Positions 1 to 11,679 of a DNA stretch of 64,000 bases are shown here, in pieces. Under the pieces are notes generated by a model, which was not told where the DNA came from, searched no databases, and saw only the letters and a program-made list of their open reading frames with translations. This stretch comes from Dipteris shenzhenensis (taxonomy: Eukaryota; Polypodiophyta; Polypodiopsida; Gleicheniales): assembly GCA_047967505.1 (NCBI GenBank), contig CM106541.1. One strand, written 5' to 3'. Position numbers and translations under genes: made by a program. Numbering within the stretch: the first letter of the stretch is position 1; the number at the start of each line of letters is the position of its first letter.

Positions 1-242
1 AGCTCTTGTTGCTCTTCTAATGCTTTATATGTGAAAGAAAAAGAAAAGAAGAAGAAAGAAGCACCTAGATATATCAATAGAAAAGTGACAAAGCTTGTGA
101 AGAAAAAGCCCTATTATTATTATGTTGCAAAAAGACTAGGATTCTCTAATCTCATTTCTTGCAATATGCACTTGTATGGTTGAGATTTATAGCCATTTGT
201 AAGAGAGAAGACACTGTCTAATCATAAGGTAAGACCCTCTCA

Positions 243-520
243 TGGCTACCTTTAAAATAGACATATTTAATGGCCAAGGCTTCCATACTTGGAAAATGAA
301 TATTATGTGCATATAGAGTATGGTTTGGAAGTTAAGATCTTTAAAAAATGAGAAAAAGTGATGTAAATAGATAAATATGAAAGCATGTAGCTTAAAGAAA
401 AATGAATATAGATTGATTGAGAAAATGGTACTGAGTAAGTGATAGTAAGCTTAATGACTTTGTGTGCACTTAATACAATTAATTTTGATGATGTTATGAT
501 GAGTTGATAAACGTTACATT
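243..520 (+). pseudogene. decayed Ty1/copia gag N-terminus (trace)
   Basis: Reading from the ATG at 243 gives a start resembling the first residues of copia Gag (FNGQGFHTWK, comparable to the FxGxNFxxWK motif that opens the family's UBN2-type Gag). Stops and frame changes follow within about 70 bases. No LTR, primer site or Pol domain could be tied to it, so this is a short relic. Low confidence because the match rests on about 15 residues. Confidence 0.35.
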
Positions 521-1599
521 TTCCTCATAGAAAAAGTGTCATATAGGCAACATAACACTACTTCATTCAACATATTGAATATAAACACTCGCACTAGATC
601 AACATATTGCTAGTACGTGCATCATATTGAATATAAACACTCTCACTAGATCAATATAAGATTAATACAATTTGTTTGGACCATTTTCTTATATGTTTGT
701 GTCATTCTTTCCATGGTCCAATTCAAGTCACTTCCTCGTGACTTCATGTAAAACATTGGTAAACACCATTGCAGATTATTTGGGTAATATTTCCCCCTTA
801 GGAGAAACATGTGGAATCTTTGAAAGATTTTGCATAAAAAAGGGGCCTTTTTAAAGAAATTTTAGAAGTGCTTTACTCATGACTAAAGAACTTTCTAAAA
901 TGACCCAAAAAATCCATATTTCTCCAAACTCAAATAACAAAAAACTTCTAAGAAGTAACATGATTTTTAAAAGAAAATAGATTCAACATAATAATGAATC
1001 CTAAATGGAAAGGTAATTGTGCTATTATCGGATGTAAGCATCAAAGACTATAGTTTTAAAATCAAAGAAACCATTGAAAAGCGATCATTAATAAGTAACA
1101 AGAAAATGTCTTCTGATACATTTTCAAAATTGACTACTCTTCATGCCTTTCTAGAGCATCATTATCATTGGCTGCATTGGTTTCATCCCCAGATGAAGTG
1201 GAAGAACCATCTTCATCCGCATTATCAATACTAATAACATTCAAATAAATGCCAAATGTTAAGTTAAGCACTTTCAAAAGTTAAATGTGACATTCTTGAA
1301 GGAGTTGAAGCTCGAAATCGATGCAAGACATTGACTACAAGCTTGAAGGCAATGTCCAACATCAAGTCAAAGCTTCAACTCGATGTTTGATGTCATTAAG
1401 TCAAAGCTTCAACTCCATGTTTGAAATCTAGTTTAAGCTTTCACTCAATATCCAACATCTAATTCAAGATTTAACGCATTATCAAATGATACACTTCAAA
1501 GAAATTTAGATGCACTTATAATGACTTGGGGAACCAGTGCCTATAAGTAAATTTATCCTTTATCTCGATGTTTTGCATTGACACAACAAGTCACAGCAG
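521..1599. other. AT-rich intergenic DNA, no gene recognised
   Basis: Only short open frames without recognisable motifs. Near 1310-1500 there are degenerate phrases alternating 'catcaag' and 'cttgatgt'. The same kind of phrase recurs at 8.5-8.9 kb and 10.4 kb, so this is an old interspersed repeat. Confidence 0.5.
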
Positions 1600-2480
1600 T
1601 CACTATTTTAATCCTAACTTTTGATCCCAAACTTTGATTGATGATTTTTTTGATGTGTTGGAAATATTGAATTTCTATCTACAACTTTGTAGAAAAGGTC
1701 TAAATCTAAATCCATGATCTATTAGATTGAGATTTAATTTATGCAATCTAAGTCTCCTCTTTGAAAAAAAAACAACAGTCACTATTTTGATCATAATTTT
1801 TGATCCCAAATTCAGATTGAAATATTTTTTATGCGTTAGAAATATTGAATTGCTATCTAGAACTTTGTAGAAAAGGTCAAAATCTAAGTCCATGGTCTAT
1901 TAGGCTGAAATTTTGATTTGTCTCCTCTTTCGAGAAAAATGTAGCACTCACTATTTCAATCATAACTTTTGTCTTTGCCATCCCCCTCGCCATAACTTTT
2001 GATCTCAAACTTTGATTGATGATTTTTTTGATGTGTTGGAAATATTGAATTTCTATCTACAACTTTGTAGAAAAGGTCGAAATCTAAATCCATGATCTAT
2101 TAAAATTGAGATTTAATTTACTCAATGTTAGTCTCCTCTTCGAGAAAAAAACAGAAATCACTATTTTGATCATAAATTTTGATCCCAAATTTATATTGAA
2201 ATATTTTATATGCATTAGAAATACTGAATTGCTATCCAGAACTTTGTAGAAAAGGTTGAAATCTAAGTCCATGATCTATTAGGCTGAAAATTTGATATAC
2301 ACAATCTGAGTCTCCTCTTTTGAGAAAAACATAGCACTCAATATTTTGATTATAACTTTGCTCCCAAACTCCAATTGTGTATGTTTATTATGTGTTAGAA
2401 ATATTGAATTGCTATCTACAACTTTGTAGAAGAGGTCAAACTCTCAATCCATGATCTTTTAGGTTGAAATTGTGATTTAT
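1600..2480. repeat. tandem repeat, five units of about 170-210 bp
   Basis: Units begin near 1600, 1779, 1949, 2158 and 2337. Each opens with a 'cactattttgatcataac'-like phrase and contains 'acaactttgtagaaaaggtc'. Units 1 and 3 resemble each other more than their neighbours, as do units 2 and 4, so the array looks dimeric (about 360-380 bp). Unit 3 has an extra stretch of about 30 bp. The open frames inside are by-products of the repeat. Confidence 0.8.
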
Positions 2481-2777
2481 ACAATTTGAAGATGTGCTTT
2501 AGGGGATGTCCTTAAATGGAAATTGGGTGTGAAAGTACTTGATGAAAAAGTGAAAGATAAAGTACTTTCACACCCGATTATCACTTAAAGAGAGCTTTTT
2601 GCATGCTTTTTGCTTTCCCCTTCTCCATCTTGTTGCACCTCTTGGCTGCACCATCGCCCTCACCCCTAGCTATGCCATCCCATCCCTTGCTTGGATGTGA
2701 CATCCCCTCTTATTTGTTTCATCTCCTCATCGGCCCTATGCTAGCCCCTCCTCAATGCACCTTCTTGCCCCTACCCC

Positions 2778-2782
2778 CTATG
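2778..2782. repeat. target site duplication, left (CTATG)
   Basis: CTATG abuts the left LTR and recurs at 8255-8259 abutting the right LTR. Five bases is the normal copia duplication length. Confidence 0.93.
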
Positions 2783-3137
2783 TGTTGAGATATCGAGCTC
2801 CACTCGCGATATATGCCAGGGTCACCGTTGTGTATTTATGTCACCGACTTGTTAGTTGGAGATGCAGTTGGTACACCGCCCACGAATAATAGCTGGATGA
2901 TAGCTATCCTTATCTACTCTAGTTTGTGGCTCAGTTAGTAAGCCACCTTAGTTAGTTGAGTTTGGTTTGAGACCCACATATAGGGTTCTTCTATTTTCTT
3001 TGTACTAGAGTTCTTTTGGCTTTCACAACTAAGAAGAGGAAAATTGTTTTCAGCCTCCACCTTTGCGTGTATTCCCCCATTGTGCATGTGAGAAAGCTGC
3101 AAGTGAGACTCCTTCCCTCTCTCCCACTATCTTCACA
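2783..3137 (+). repeat. 5' LTR of copia copy 1
   Basis: 355 bp, starting TGTTGAGATATCGAG and ending CTTCACA. It matches 7899-8254 at about 98% and the LTRs of copy 2 in reverse orientation. A primer-binding site abuts its 3' edge. Confidence 0.96.
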
Positions 3138-3150
3138 TGGTATCAGAGCC
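3138..3150 (+). promoter_or_regulatory. primer-binding site (initiator tRNA-Met type)
   Basis: TGGTATCAGAGCC follows the 5' LTR with no gap. This is the classic complement of the 3' end of plant initiator tRNA-Met used to prime minus-strand synthesis in copia elements. Confidence 0.95.
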
Positions 3151-3652
3151 TTGTTCGTGGTAAGGAGCTCAAGAAAGCAAACCAAGTTCGCAGTGTCCTG
3201 GTAAGAGGACCAGTGTTGCTTTCCTTTTTCGAGTTTGGGAGCAAATCTCTGCAGGTAGCACAGCCGGAAGTGCAAGAGTGCACTGTCTCAGATTGAGACG
3301 CCGTTCGCGATGTGGCGAGAGGGCATTATCTGATTCGAGGTCATTTCGGGGCCCGTTTTGGAGGCGGAAGTTCTCCGCAGGCACTCAGAAAAAGCCCTGT
3401 TTTTGCTGTGCGATCACTGTTCTACAGGTCGGTGAAAAGTTGCCGCATAAATTGCATCGTATGCCTGTGTGCGTATGCCTGTGTGCAGAGACATTGGGAG
3501 TTGCAGATTCATGCTTGTTGCCTGTTGATGCAAAATCATCACTAGGAAGTGGCTGTGTGGTGAAATACCACTTTCGTCAGTTTTGCAGATCTGCCCGTGT
3601 GAGGCAAAAGCTGTGTTTTTTGCAGTGACAGAATATTTTGCAGTGTTCTGTA

Positions 3653-6600
3653 ATGGCATCTGGTTCTCTTTCACAAATTGTCACTGAAAAGCTTGACAAG
3701 AACAACTTCCAGGCATGGAAGTTTAGAATGACGAATTTCTTGATGGGAAAAGGCTATTGGGAGTTCATTACAGGAAATGAAGAAGAACCTGTTCTTCCTA
3801 ATGTTCCCAATCAACAGGAAATGCAGGCATTCAAAGGATGGCATGAGAGAGCCAGGAAAGTTATGTACTGGCTGTCTATCAATATTTCGGACTCCATGAT
3901 TGTGCATATTCAGGATGCAAGTACGCCAAAGGAGGCATGGGATACTTTGGCAAAAATGTACAGCACAAATACGCAAGCCAGGAAAATGCAGCTCAAGCAG
4001 GAGCTGCACAATGTGCAGAGAGAAAATATGAGCATCAATGACTACCACATGAAGGTGAAGAAAATTGCGGATGCACTTGCTTCCATTGGGTCGCCAGTGG
4101 ATGATGACGATTTAGTTTCTGTGACCTTGAATGGTCTAGGAAAGGATTATGCACAGTTCCGGACATCCATTGCCGTCCGTGAAAAATTTCCTGATTTTGA
4201 GGAGTTGATTGCTCTTCTAATTTCTGAAGAGCAGAGAAATGGTGGTGCATCTTCCTCAGCAGGAACTTCAAAAGAAACTGTCTTCTACTCAAATGCTGGC
4301 AGAGGTAGAGGAGGCCGATCTGTAGGCCATGGTAGAAATCAGAATATGCAGCAAATGCAAGAAAACCAGTCCTATGTAGGAGGACGTGGTAACTCTAGAG
4401 GCAGGGGGAGCCAAAGAGGTCGTGGTGGATGGCAGAGAGGCCAAAATGCAAACAGCAATGTTGAATGCTACTACTGTGGTAAAATGGGGCATATGGCTAA
4501 AGACTGCTACAAAAAGCAGAATGACATTATGAATGGAAAATTGCAGCAAGGCAATTATGCATCCTCTAGTAGATAGGGTGATGACAGAAATGAGCATTTG
4601 TTTATGGTGCAGCATATCACAAATTCTGTGACAAGTGCAGAAGAAAGCAATGATGTGTGGTATGTTGACTCAGATGCATCAAACCACATGACAGGTCATG
4701 CTGAATGGATGCAGGATGCAAGGAAAATGAAAAAACCAGGATTTGTGGAGACTGGTGATGATACTGCACATCCTATTGTGCAGATTGGCAAAATTCCTTT
4801 GACTATGCAGGATGGGAAAAAGAAATACTTGTCTGATGTATTTCATGTCCCGAACATCACCAAGAACCTGGTTTCTGTTGGTCAGATGGTTGAGCAGGGC
4901 TTGTAGGTCAGATTTAATCCTCATGGATGCTTTGTTGAGGATATGAAAAATAATGGTCGCTTGATAGCAAAAGGAAAGAAGAAGGGCAGGATGTTTACAT
5001 TGGATGCGGACATGCCTGAATTGGTCATGTTAATATACAGCGACTTAAATCAATGCAAGCCCAAAATATTGTTGCAGGATTGCCTAAATTCAAGGTTGCA
5101 GAAATGCACAAGGTTTGTGAAGCCTGTCAATTTGGGAAACAGGCAAGGAAACCTTTTCCTAGGCATGTTCAAGAGAGTAAAAAGCCATTGGAATTAATCC
5201 ACTCTGATGTGTGGACTACTAAAGCTGCATCTATTGGTGGCTGTCACTATTTTGTCACATTTATTGATGACTTCAGCAGAAAACTTTGGGTGTATTTTAT
5301 GAAAAAGAAAAGTGAAGTGTTTGGGAACTTCAAAGCTTTCAAAGCTATGGTTGAAAAAGAAACAGGCCTGCAAATAAAATGCCTAAGGTCAGATGGAGGG
5401 GGAGAGTACCTCTCAAATGAGTTTGCAAGGTTCTTGCAGGAGCATGGTATAAAGCAGCAATATTCATGCAGTCATACCCCACAGCAAAATGGAATTGCAG
5501 AAAGGAAAAACAGGCATATTAGAGAGGTATCTCGGGCTATGCTAAATGAAAAAGATCTACCAGATTATTATTGGGCTAAAGCAGTTGCTACAGCAGTTTA
5601 TATAATGAACAGGACTCCCACTGCAGCAATACATGGCATGACGCCAGAGGAGATGTATACTGGTAGGAAACCAGATATTTCTCATTTGAAAATTTTTGGT
5701 TGCATTGCCTATGTCCATGTTCCAGATGAGTTGAGGTCCAAGTTGGATCCAAAAGCTAAGAAGTGCGTCTTTATTGGTTATTCTCTACAGCAAAAAGGGT
5801 ATAGATGCTATAACCCTTCTACACGTAAGTTCATAGTGAGCAGAGATGTTGTTTTTGATGAGATGAGCAGCTGGTATAAACCAGTAAATGTGATGATTGA
5901 TGTAGATGCACAAAATGGTAATGCTGCACAGAATTCACAGCAGCAATCACAAAATATTAGTGGACCTGGAGTGTCCTCTAGCAGTGGTTCACATACTTCG
6001 CCATGGACAGGCAGATTGAGATTAGGAGAATCTCCTCAAAGCAATGCAGAGAGTGGTATGTAGGTATCACGAAAAGGAAAAGAGAAGGTAGATCAGCCCA
6101 TGTTTGATGTGAATGCAGGTCACTCTTGTGTGGATGGTGAATCCAGTGGCTCTGAACAGAGCATTGATGATGAGTTGGGTATTCCCTCTATTGTTACACC
6201 TGGAGTAAGGAAGACCAGGGATGTTTTGAGAGCACCTGGAAGTGAGCCTATTTTGCGCAGGTCTACCAGGGTTAGGTATCCTGTGGATAGGCTGAAATAT
6301 GCTGGATTTACAGCTATTCACTATGCCTATATGGTCAAAGTGATACAGGAACCAAAACCCACTTCTTTCGAGCAAGCCATGGGAAATGAAAAATGGGAGA
6401 TAGCCATGGATGAAGAAATGGATGCCTTGGATGCAAATGCTACATGGGAATTGGTGCCTTTGCCTAAAGACAAGAATGCAATTGGCTGTAAGTGGGTTTA
6501 TAAGATCAAGCACAATGCAGATGGTTCTGTGAATAGATACAAGGCAAGATTAGTTGTCAAGGGGTATGCACAGACATATGGCATTGATTATGAAGAAACT

Positions 6601-7938
6601 TTCAGCCCGGTTGCAAAGATGGCAACCATAAGAGCAGCCATTGCTATGGCTGCATCAAAGGGATGGTCTTTACATCAGATGGATGTAAAGAATGCCTTCT
6701 TGTATGGTGATTTGCAAGAAGAGGTCTTTATGGAGCAGCCAGCAAGTTATGTTCATGCTACTCATCCTGAGTTTGTTTGCAGGTTGAAGAAAGCCTTGTA
6801 TGGCTTGAAGCAAGCACCTAGAGCATGGTCTGACAAGATAGGACAGTATCTTGTCACTATTGGCTTTCAGATTTCCAAGGCAGATTTCTCACTCTATGTG
6901 AGAAAAACAGAGAAAGGGATTATGCTGCTGGTCATTTATGTTGATGATTTGATCATCACAGGTGATAGTGATGAAGATATCCTTCATGTGAAAATGCTAT
7001 TGAGGCAGAAGTTTGAGATGAAGGATTTGGGAGAGCTGCGTTATTTCTTGGGCATTGAGGTGATTAGATCACCAAGTGGGATACAGCTCTTGCAGAGGCA
7101 GTATGGATTGGACATGCTGTCCAAATATGGGATGACAGGCTGTAAGCCTATTTCAGTTCCTTTGGAGCAGAATGTGAAGCTGAGCGCAGATGCAGGTGAG
7201 CTTCTGGAAGACCCTACTATGTACAGACGTATAGTAGGAAGTTTGATTTACATGACTATTACCAGGCCAGATTTGAGCTATGTTGTTGGGTTGGTAAGTT
7301 AGTTTATGCAGGCTCTAAGGAAACCGCATTTGGATGCGGCTAGACGCATACTCAGGTACGTGAAGTCCACATTGCAGTATGGACTATTTTATGAGGCTGG
7401 GGTTCAGATACAGTTACATGGATACACTGATGCTGATTGGGCTGGTAGTATTTCTGATAGACGATCTACCAGTGGATATGTGTTCACTTTTGGGAGTGCT
7501 GCAGTCACTTGGAGCAGCAAGAAACAGCCTACAGTTGCCTTGTCGAGCACAGAGGCTGAGTACAGGGGTGCAGCAATGGCTGCATGTGAGGTAGCTTGGT
7601 TGCATAAGCTACTCTATGATACACATCAGTCTACAGATGGGCCAGTTGTCATTCATTGTGACAACATGAGCAGCATACACTTGGCAAAGAACCCAGTCTT
7701 TCATGCTAGAACAAAGCACATTGAGGTGCATTATCACTATGTGCAGGAGAAGGTTTTACTAGGTCTTATTGATCTAGTTTATGTCAGCACAGAGGATCAG
7801 GTAGCTGACATATTCACGAAAGCATTGGGCGCAGAGAAGCTGCGCAAGTTCAGAGACCTGCTTGGTGTGCAGGAATTGGGATTGAGCTCAAGGGGGAGTG
7901 TTGAGATATCGAGCTCCACTCGCGATATGCCAGGGTGA
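3653..7938 (+). pseudogene. copia gag-pol polyprotein, broken (copy 1)
   Basis: The frame opens at the ATG at 3653, chosen because copy 2 has the equivalent ATG. Gag runs to about 4570 and carries a CX2CX4HX4C zinc knuckle near 4465-4510. Then come an aspartic protease site in which the expected DSGA reads DSDA (near 4667), an integrase core (about 5194-5560), RT with YVDDL at 6937-6951, and RNase H ending near 7870. Breaks: in-frame TAG at 4574, 4904, 6061 and 7300, and a 67-bp deletion at about 5021-5024 that removes the integrase zinc-finger region and shifts the frame. Copy 2 reads CAG at three of the stops and CAA at 4904. Not functional on its own; its RNA could still be mobilised in trans. 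Confidence 0.95.
7890..7898 (+). promoter_or_regulatory. polypurine tract
   Basis: AAGGGGGAG lies directly before the 3' LTR, where plus-strand DNA synthesis is primed. Copy 2 has the equivalent at 53998-54006 on the minus strand. Confidence 0.9.
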
Positions 7939-8254
7939 CCGTTGTGTATTTATGTCGTCACCGACTTGTTAGCTGGAGATGCAGTTGGTACACCGCCCAC
8001 GAATAATAGCTGGATGATAGCTATCCTTATCTACTCTAGTTTGTGGCTCAGTTAGTAAGCCACCTTAGTAAGTTGAGTTTGGTTTGAGACCCACATATAG
8101 GGCTCTTCTATTTTCTTTGTACTAGAGTTCTTTTGGCTTTCACAACTAAGAAGAGGAAAACTGTTTTCAGCCTCCACCTTTGTGTGTATTCCCCCATTGT
8201 GCATGTGAGAAAGCCGCAAGTGAGACTCCTTCCCTCTCTCCCACTATCTTCACA
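7899..8254 (+). repeat. 3' LTR of copia copy 1
   Basis: 356 bp, TG...CA. Relative to the 5' LTR it lacks 2 bp near the start and gains 3 bp near position 75, plus seven substitutions. The polyprotein reading frame ends 40 bases inside it. Confidence 0.96.
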
Positions 8255-9125
8255 CTATGTCCCTATCCCCACTATGCCCCTACTCGCCTTGCACCCTTGT
8301 GCCCCTGCTCACCCTATGCCTCTAGACCCCTGATTGCCCTACACCCGTGCACCCATACCCCTTGTGTCCCCTAGCTAGGCCCTTGATCTCTACCTAGCTA
8401 TATACCTCTACCTTGTAGTTACTCCCCTTGGCCGTGCCACTAGTTTGATTACAATATAAGCATGGAAAGCTAATAATATCTCTTTTTAAATCAAATTATG
8501 AAACAAAAATTACAATTGAATATTATGTTCATGGTCAAACTTGAGTTTGGACATCAAATTTAAGCTCTAACTTGATGTTAAACATCAAATTCAATGTTTA
8601 CATCAAGTCTAGGATTTAACTTAATGCAAAACATCAATTTGGACGTTCAACCTTCAACTTGATGTTTTACATCAAGTCTGAGCTTTAATTTGATGTTTTG
8701 CATCAAGTTAAAAAGCTTCATAACGGTGATGTTTTACATAAAATCAAGGCTTCAAATTGATGAAAAACATCAAATTGAACCTTTAACTTGATGTTTTACA
8801 TCAAGTTAAGCTCCAAATACTATTTTGCATCGAGTTCAAGCTTCAAGTCAATGCAACACATCAAAGCCCTTGTTCCCCTACTTGCCTTACACCTCTACAA
8901 CCCTACTTGCCCCTATGCCCCATTTGCTCCTACACCTTTTGTGCCTCTACTCGTCATTGTGCCCCTATGCCCCCTAGCTACGCTACTGTGCAACACTTAG
9001 ATGCACCCTTCCACCCCCTAGTTGCACCCCTGGCTGTGCAACTAGTTAGATTACAATATAACCATGGAAAATCGGTAATTTTTCCTTGTAAATCAAATTA
9101 TGATACAAAAATTACAACTGAATAT
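8255..9125. repeat. pyrimidine-rich repeat region with an about 600-bp-spaced duplication
   Basis: CCCCTATGCC-type runs appear at 8255-8440 and 8870-9030. A stretch of about 92 bp at 8433-8524 recurs with moderate divergence at 9031-9125 (shared core 'gattacaatataa.catgg'). Between them (8560-8860) are alternating 'aacttgatgtt' and 'acatcaag' phrases. The 2600-2782 sequence to the left of copia copy 1 has the same pyrimidine-rich character, so the element split this tract. No gene. Confidence 0.7.
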
Positions 9126-10392
9126 GGATGTTGGAAACCAGGAGCTACAGTCACGTAGGCTTCGAGGCCTGACTATGGAGGCAGCTGTGCATGGGCGTGG
9201 AACCTGAAGGCCTGGCATTGAACGTAGTCATTGCTTTGTGAAGGCGGATAGCCTGTTGCACACTCGATGGTTGAATAGTCTACTGCGAGGCTGGAGCTCT
9301 AGGCTTAGAGCCTTAGAGACTTAGAGATGATGTAGGTCAGTGCACGGGCTGTTGGAGCACTGTTGTAGAGGTAGATGGAGCTGCCACAGTGGAAGAGGCC
9401 TTTCTAGCTACTCGTTTGGAGAAACACTAGTTGCTTGTCATGATGGAGGCTAGGTCGTTGGAGGTGCAGCTTCACATATGCTTGTTGCAGCTCGTTTTGC
9501 TTACTGTTGGGCTTCAAAAGAGAAGCTCACGCATCAATACATGGATGAGGGAGTGGCCTTGACTGCAGATAGGGTTGCTATTGTAGGAGCAGAGGACGAA
9601 GTAAACCCAAAATGGCTGTGAAGCTCGTTGAAGCCTTTGAGACACATCATGGAGAGGAGATGACCGTGAAGTTGCACTCCCTTTCTCTCTCTCTCTTGCA
9701 ACAAGGAAAGAAATAACCTTTTCTTGACAAGTTCCCTCAAAGCAACAATCACTCAAAAAAGCATGAATATGAAGAAATGAAGGAGCATATATCTATCTCT
9801 CTCTCATGTGAACGGAAATACCTCAAATGAACTAAGATTTGCTTGGCGGAAGAGAACTCTCAATCTAAAAACAAAACTAACCTAGGAGAACTCATGACTT
9901 CCTAAGGCATGCCTACAACGAATCTAAAAATGGGAGCAATCCTAGTGAACTACTAATGAGCTAAACTAGGAGAGCTAAACCTATGCTCTGATACCATGTT
10001 AAAAACATGTGTGCCTCAGGATCTATGGAGCACTCTAAGGTGAATGGAACCTGTGTGGAGACATGATGAAGAGAATGTTCATGACATATACCTCAAGTCA
10101 ATTAGGTTCCAAGATAGATTAGCTTGGACTCATAAATAGAATCTTGAGTGAATGTGCATTCTTCTATTGCAATGTGTGTTCAACAATACATGATAGGCTT
10201 CTTTATATAGAGAGAGCCTTTAGAATAGTCAAACCATGTGGGATCCTCTCATCCACATCTCTCCTTGTGGATATCCTCAATCCACATCTCCACATCATGT
10301 AGTCCACATCCTAGGGTGGCTACTTTAATACATTCCTTATCACATACCTTTGTCCTTTAATCTATGTGCTCATGGCACCATATCTCTCAACA
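9126..10392 (-). mobile_element. LTR-retroelement remnant (one LTR plus internal DNA)
   Basis: 9985-9996 reads GCTCTGATACCA, the reverse complement of the tRNA-Met primer site. It abuts a TG...CA segment at 9997-10392. The minus-strand LTR start, TGTTGAGAGATATGG, resembles the copia LTRs here. A TATA-like 'tatataaag' (minus) lies near 10200. Internal sequence to the left, down to about 9126, has no recognisable Gag or Pol and no partner LTR, so this is a truncated or non-autonomous element. The left boundary is a guess. Confidence 0.65.
9997..10392 (-). repeat. 5' LTR of the remnant element
   Basis: 396 bp with TG and CA ends and a primer-binding site flush against its inner edge at 9985-9996. 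No second LTR was found in the window, so its age cannot be estimated. Confidence 0.65.
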
Positions 10393-11675
10393 GCTTTAAC
10401 TTGACGCAAAACATCAAATTAAAGATTCAACTTGATGTAAAACATCGAATTGAAGCTTTAACTTGGTGTTCGCTTTTTCAAGATGATGTATCCAAAGAAC
10501 AATCTGACCAACCTTTGGATGTTAAGTTTTGACTACTGATCAGACATTTGAGATAGTTCTTTTTTTGAAGTTGTGATTATAATAAACATGATTCCTATTG
10601 ATTGTAATGTGTCAAAGTAGCTTTACAATATGTTATTTTTGCATGGAATTCTTTTTATTTATGATTTGGCTCTTTTAAAAGTTCATTTTTAAGTGCTTTA
10701 AAAGTATCCATGTAAACTATATAGTATATTTTAGTTCAAGAAAAGTCATTGAATCATGTGAAAACTTGCAAACATTTTTTTTGTTACATGGTAGTTTATA
10801 CATAATAATTTGTCATCATGTTTTTAAAATCAAAGAGCACGATGTAAAAAGAAGTTAGCTTGTATTGTATGTATTTTATTTTTGTATTGAATACCAGTGT
10901 GACATAAGGAGTATACTTACAATGAATTCAATGAGATAGAAATACAAGTTCATGTTATAAATTCAATGTTGTTAATGGATACTTTAGTTTTGTTTCTTAC
11001 GTTTTCGATTTTGGTTCTTATCTTGTAAAAATGCAAAATTTTGGATAATTGTAAATGTTGCCCAAAGCATTTGCAACATGTTGCATATCTCTTCTATGTC
11101 AAGAGAAGTACTTTGCTTGTGTCTTGAGCATGAATAAGCCAAGGCATCCTTGGTGTGACAAATAATATAATATTTAGTAATTGCAAATTTTAACAAAATT
11201 AGATGAAAAATATAAGTTATGATGTATATAATGGTTTCATTGAGTATGGAACTCAAATTTGAATTGCTTCATTTATCTTATGATCGTCATGATTTCAAGC
11301 ATGATCAATTCATAAATTCAATAAATTTGAGGCATCATATGTGCTTGTAAAAGCAATAATGCGAGTTTAATTCAAATTGCAATAAATATAGAGCTAAATT
11401 ATGTGTGTATAAGCACTAGAGCCAATTCAATAAAAAAAGTGAATAATTTCAATAATGTTTCATTTGCTCATTTGTTCTAATTTCTTTTAGTGTATTGATT
11501 ACATAAATTTTCATTATAGTTTCCTTGCATTCCAAAATGAGAAGTTTGAGTGTCTAGTTTTCATGAATATTTTATATTTTATGTAATAATTTTTTTTAAG
11601 AACCTAAAATATTGTATATTTTAGCCTTTTGATAAATTGCAACTATAAATTTTATGCACATTTTTAAAAAAAATG
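10393..11675. other. AT-rich DNA without recognisable genes
   Basis: 10393-10470 continues the 'acatcaa/ttgatgt' repeat. The rest is AT-rich with short meaningless frames. The longest, on the minus strand at 10984-11256, shows no motif. Confidence 0.5.
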
Positions 11676-11679
11676 CTCC

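Larger units (their letters stand above)
2783..8254 (+). mobile_element. Ty1/copia LTR retrotransposon, copy 1
   Basis: Complete by structure. It has an LTR at each end (2783-3137 and 7899-8254, both TG...CA), a primer-binding site directly after the 5' LTR, a polypurine tract directly before the 3' LTR, and CTATG flanking both sides (2778-2782 and 8255-8259) as a 5-bp target duplication. The LTRs differ at about 7 substitutions and 2 small indels, roughly 98% identity, so insertion was fairly recent. The order is Gag, protease, integrase, RT, RNase H, as expected for Ty1/copia (Pseudoviridae-type). It landed in pyrimidine-rich DNA. The coding region is broken. A second copy lies inverted at 53647-59167. 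Confidence 0.97.

Noticed and set aside
3063-3628. Short plus-strand frames across the copia leader and primer region
   Set aside because: They fall in the LTR and untranslated leader. Copy 2 does not keep them open.
10984-11256. 90-residue minus-strand frame
   Set aside because: AT-rich, no motif, no conserved context.
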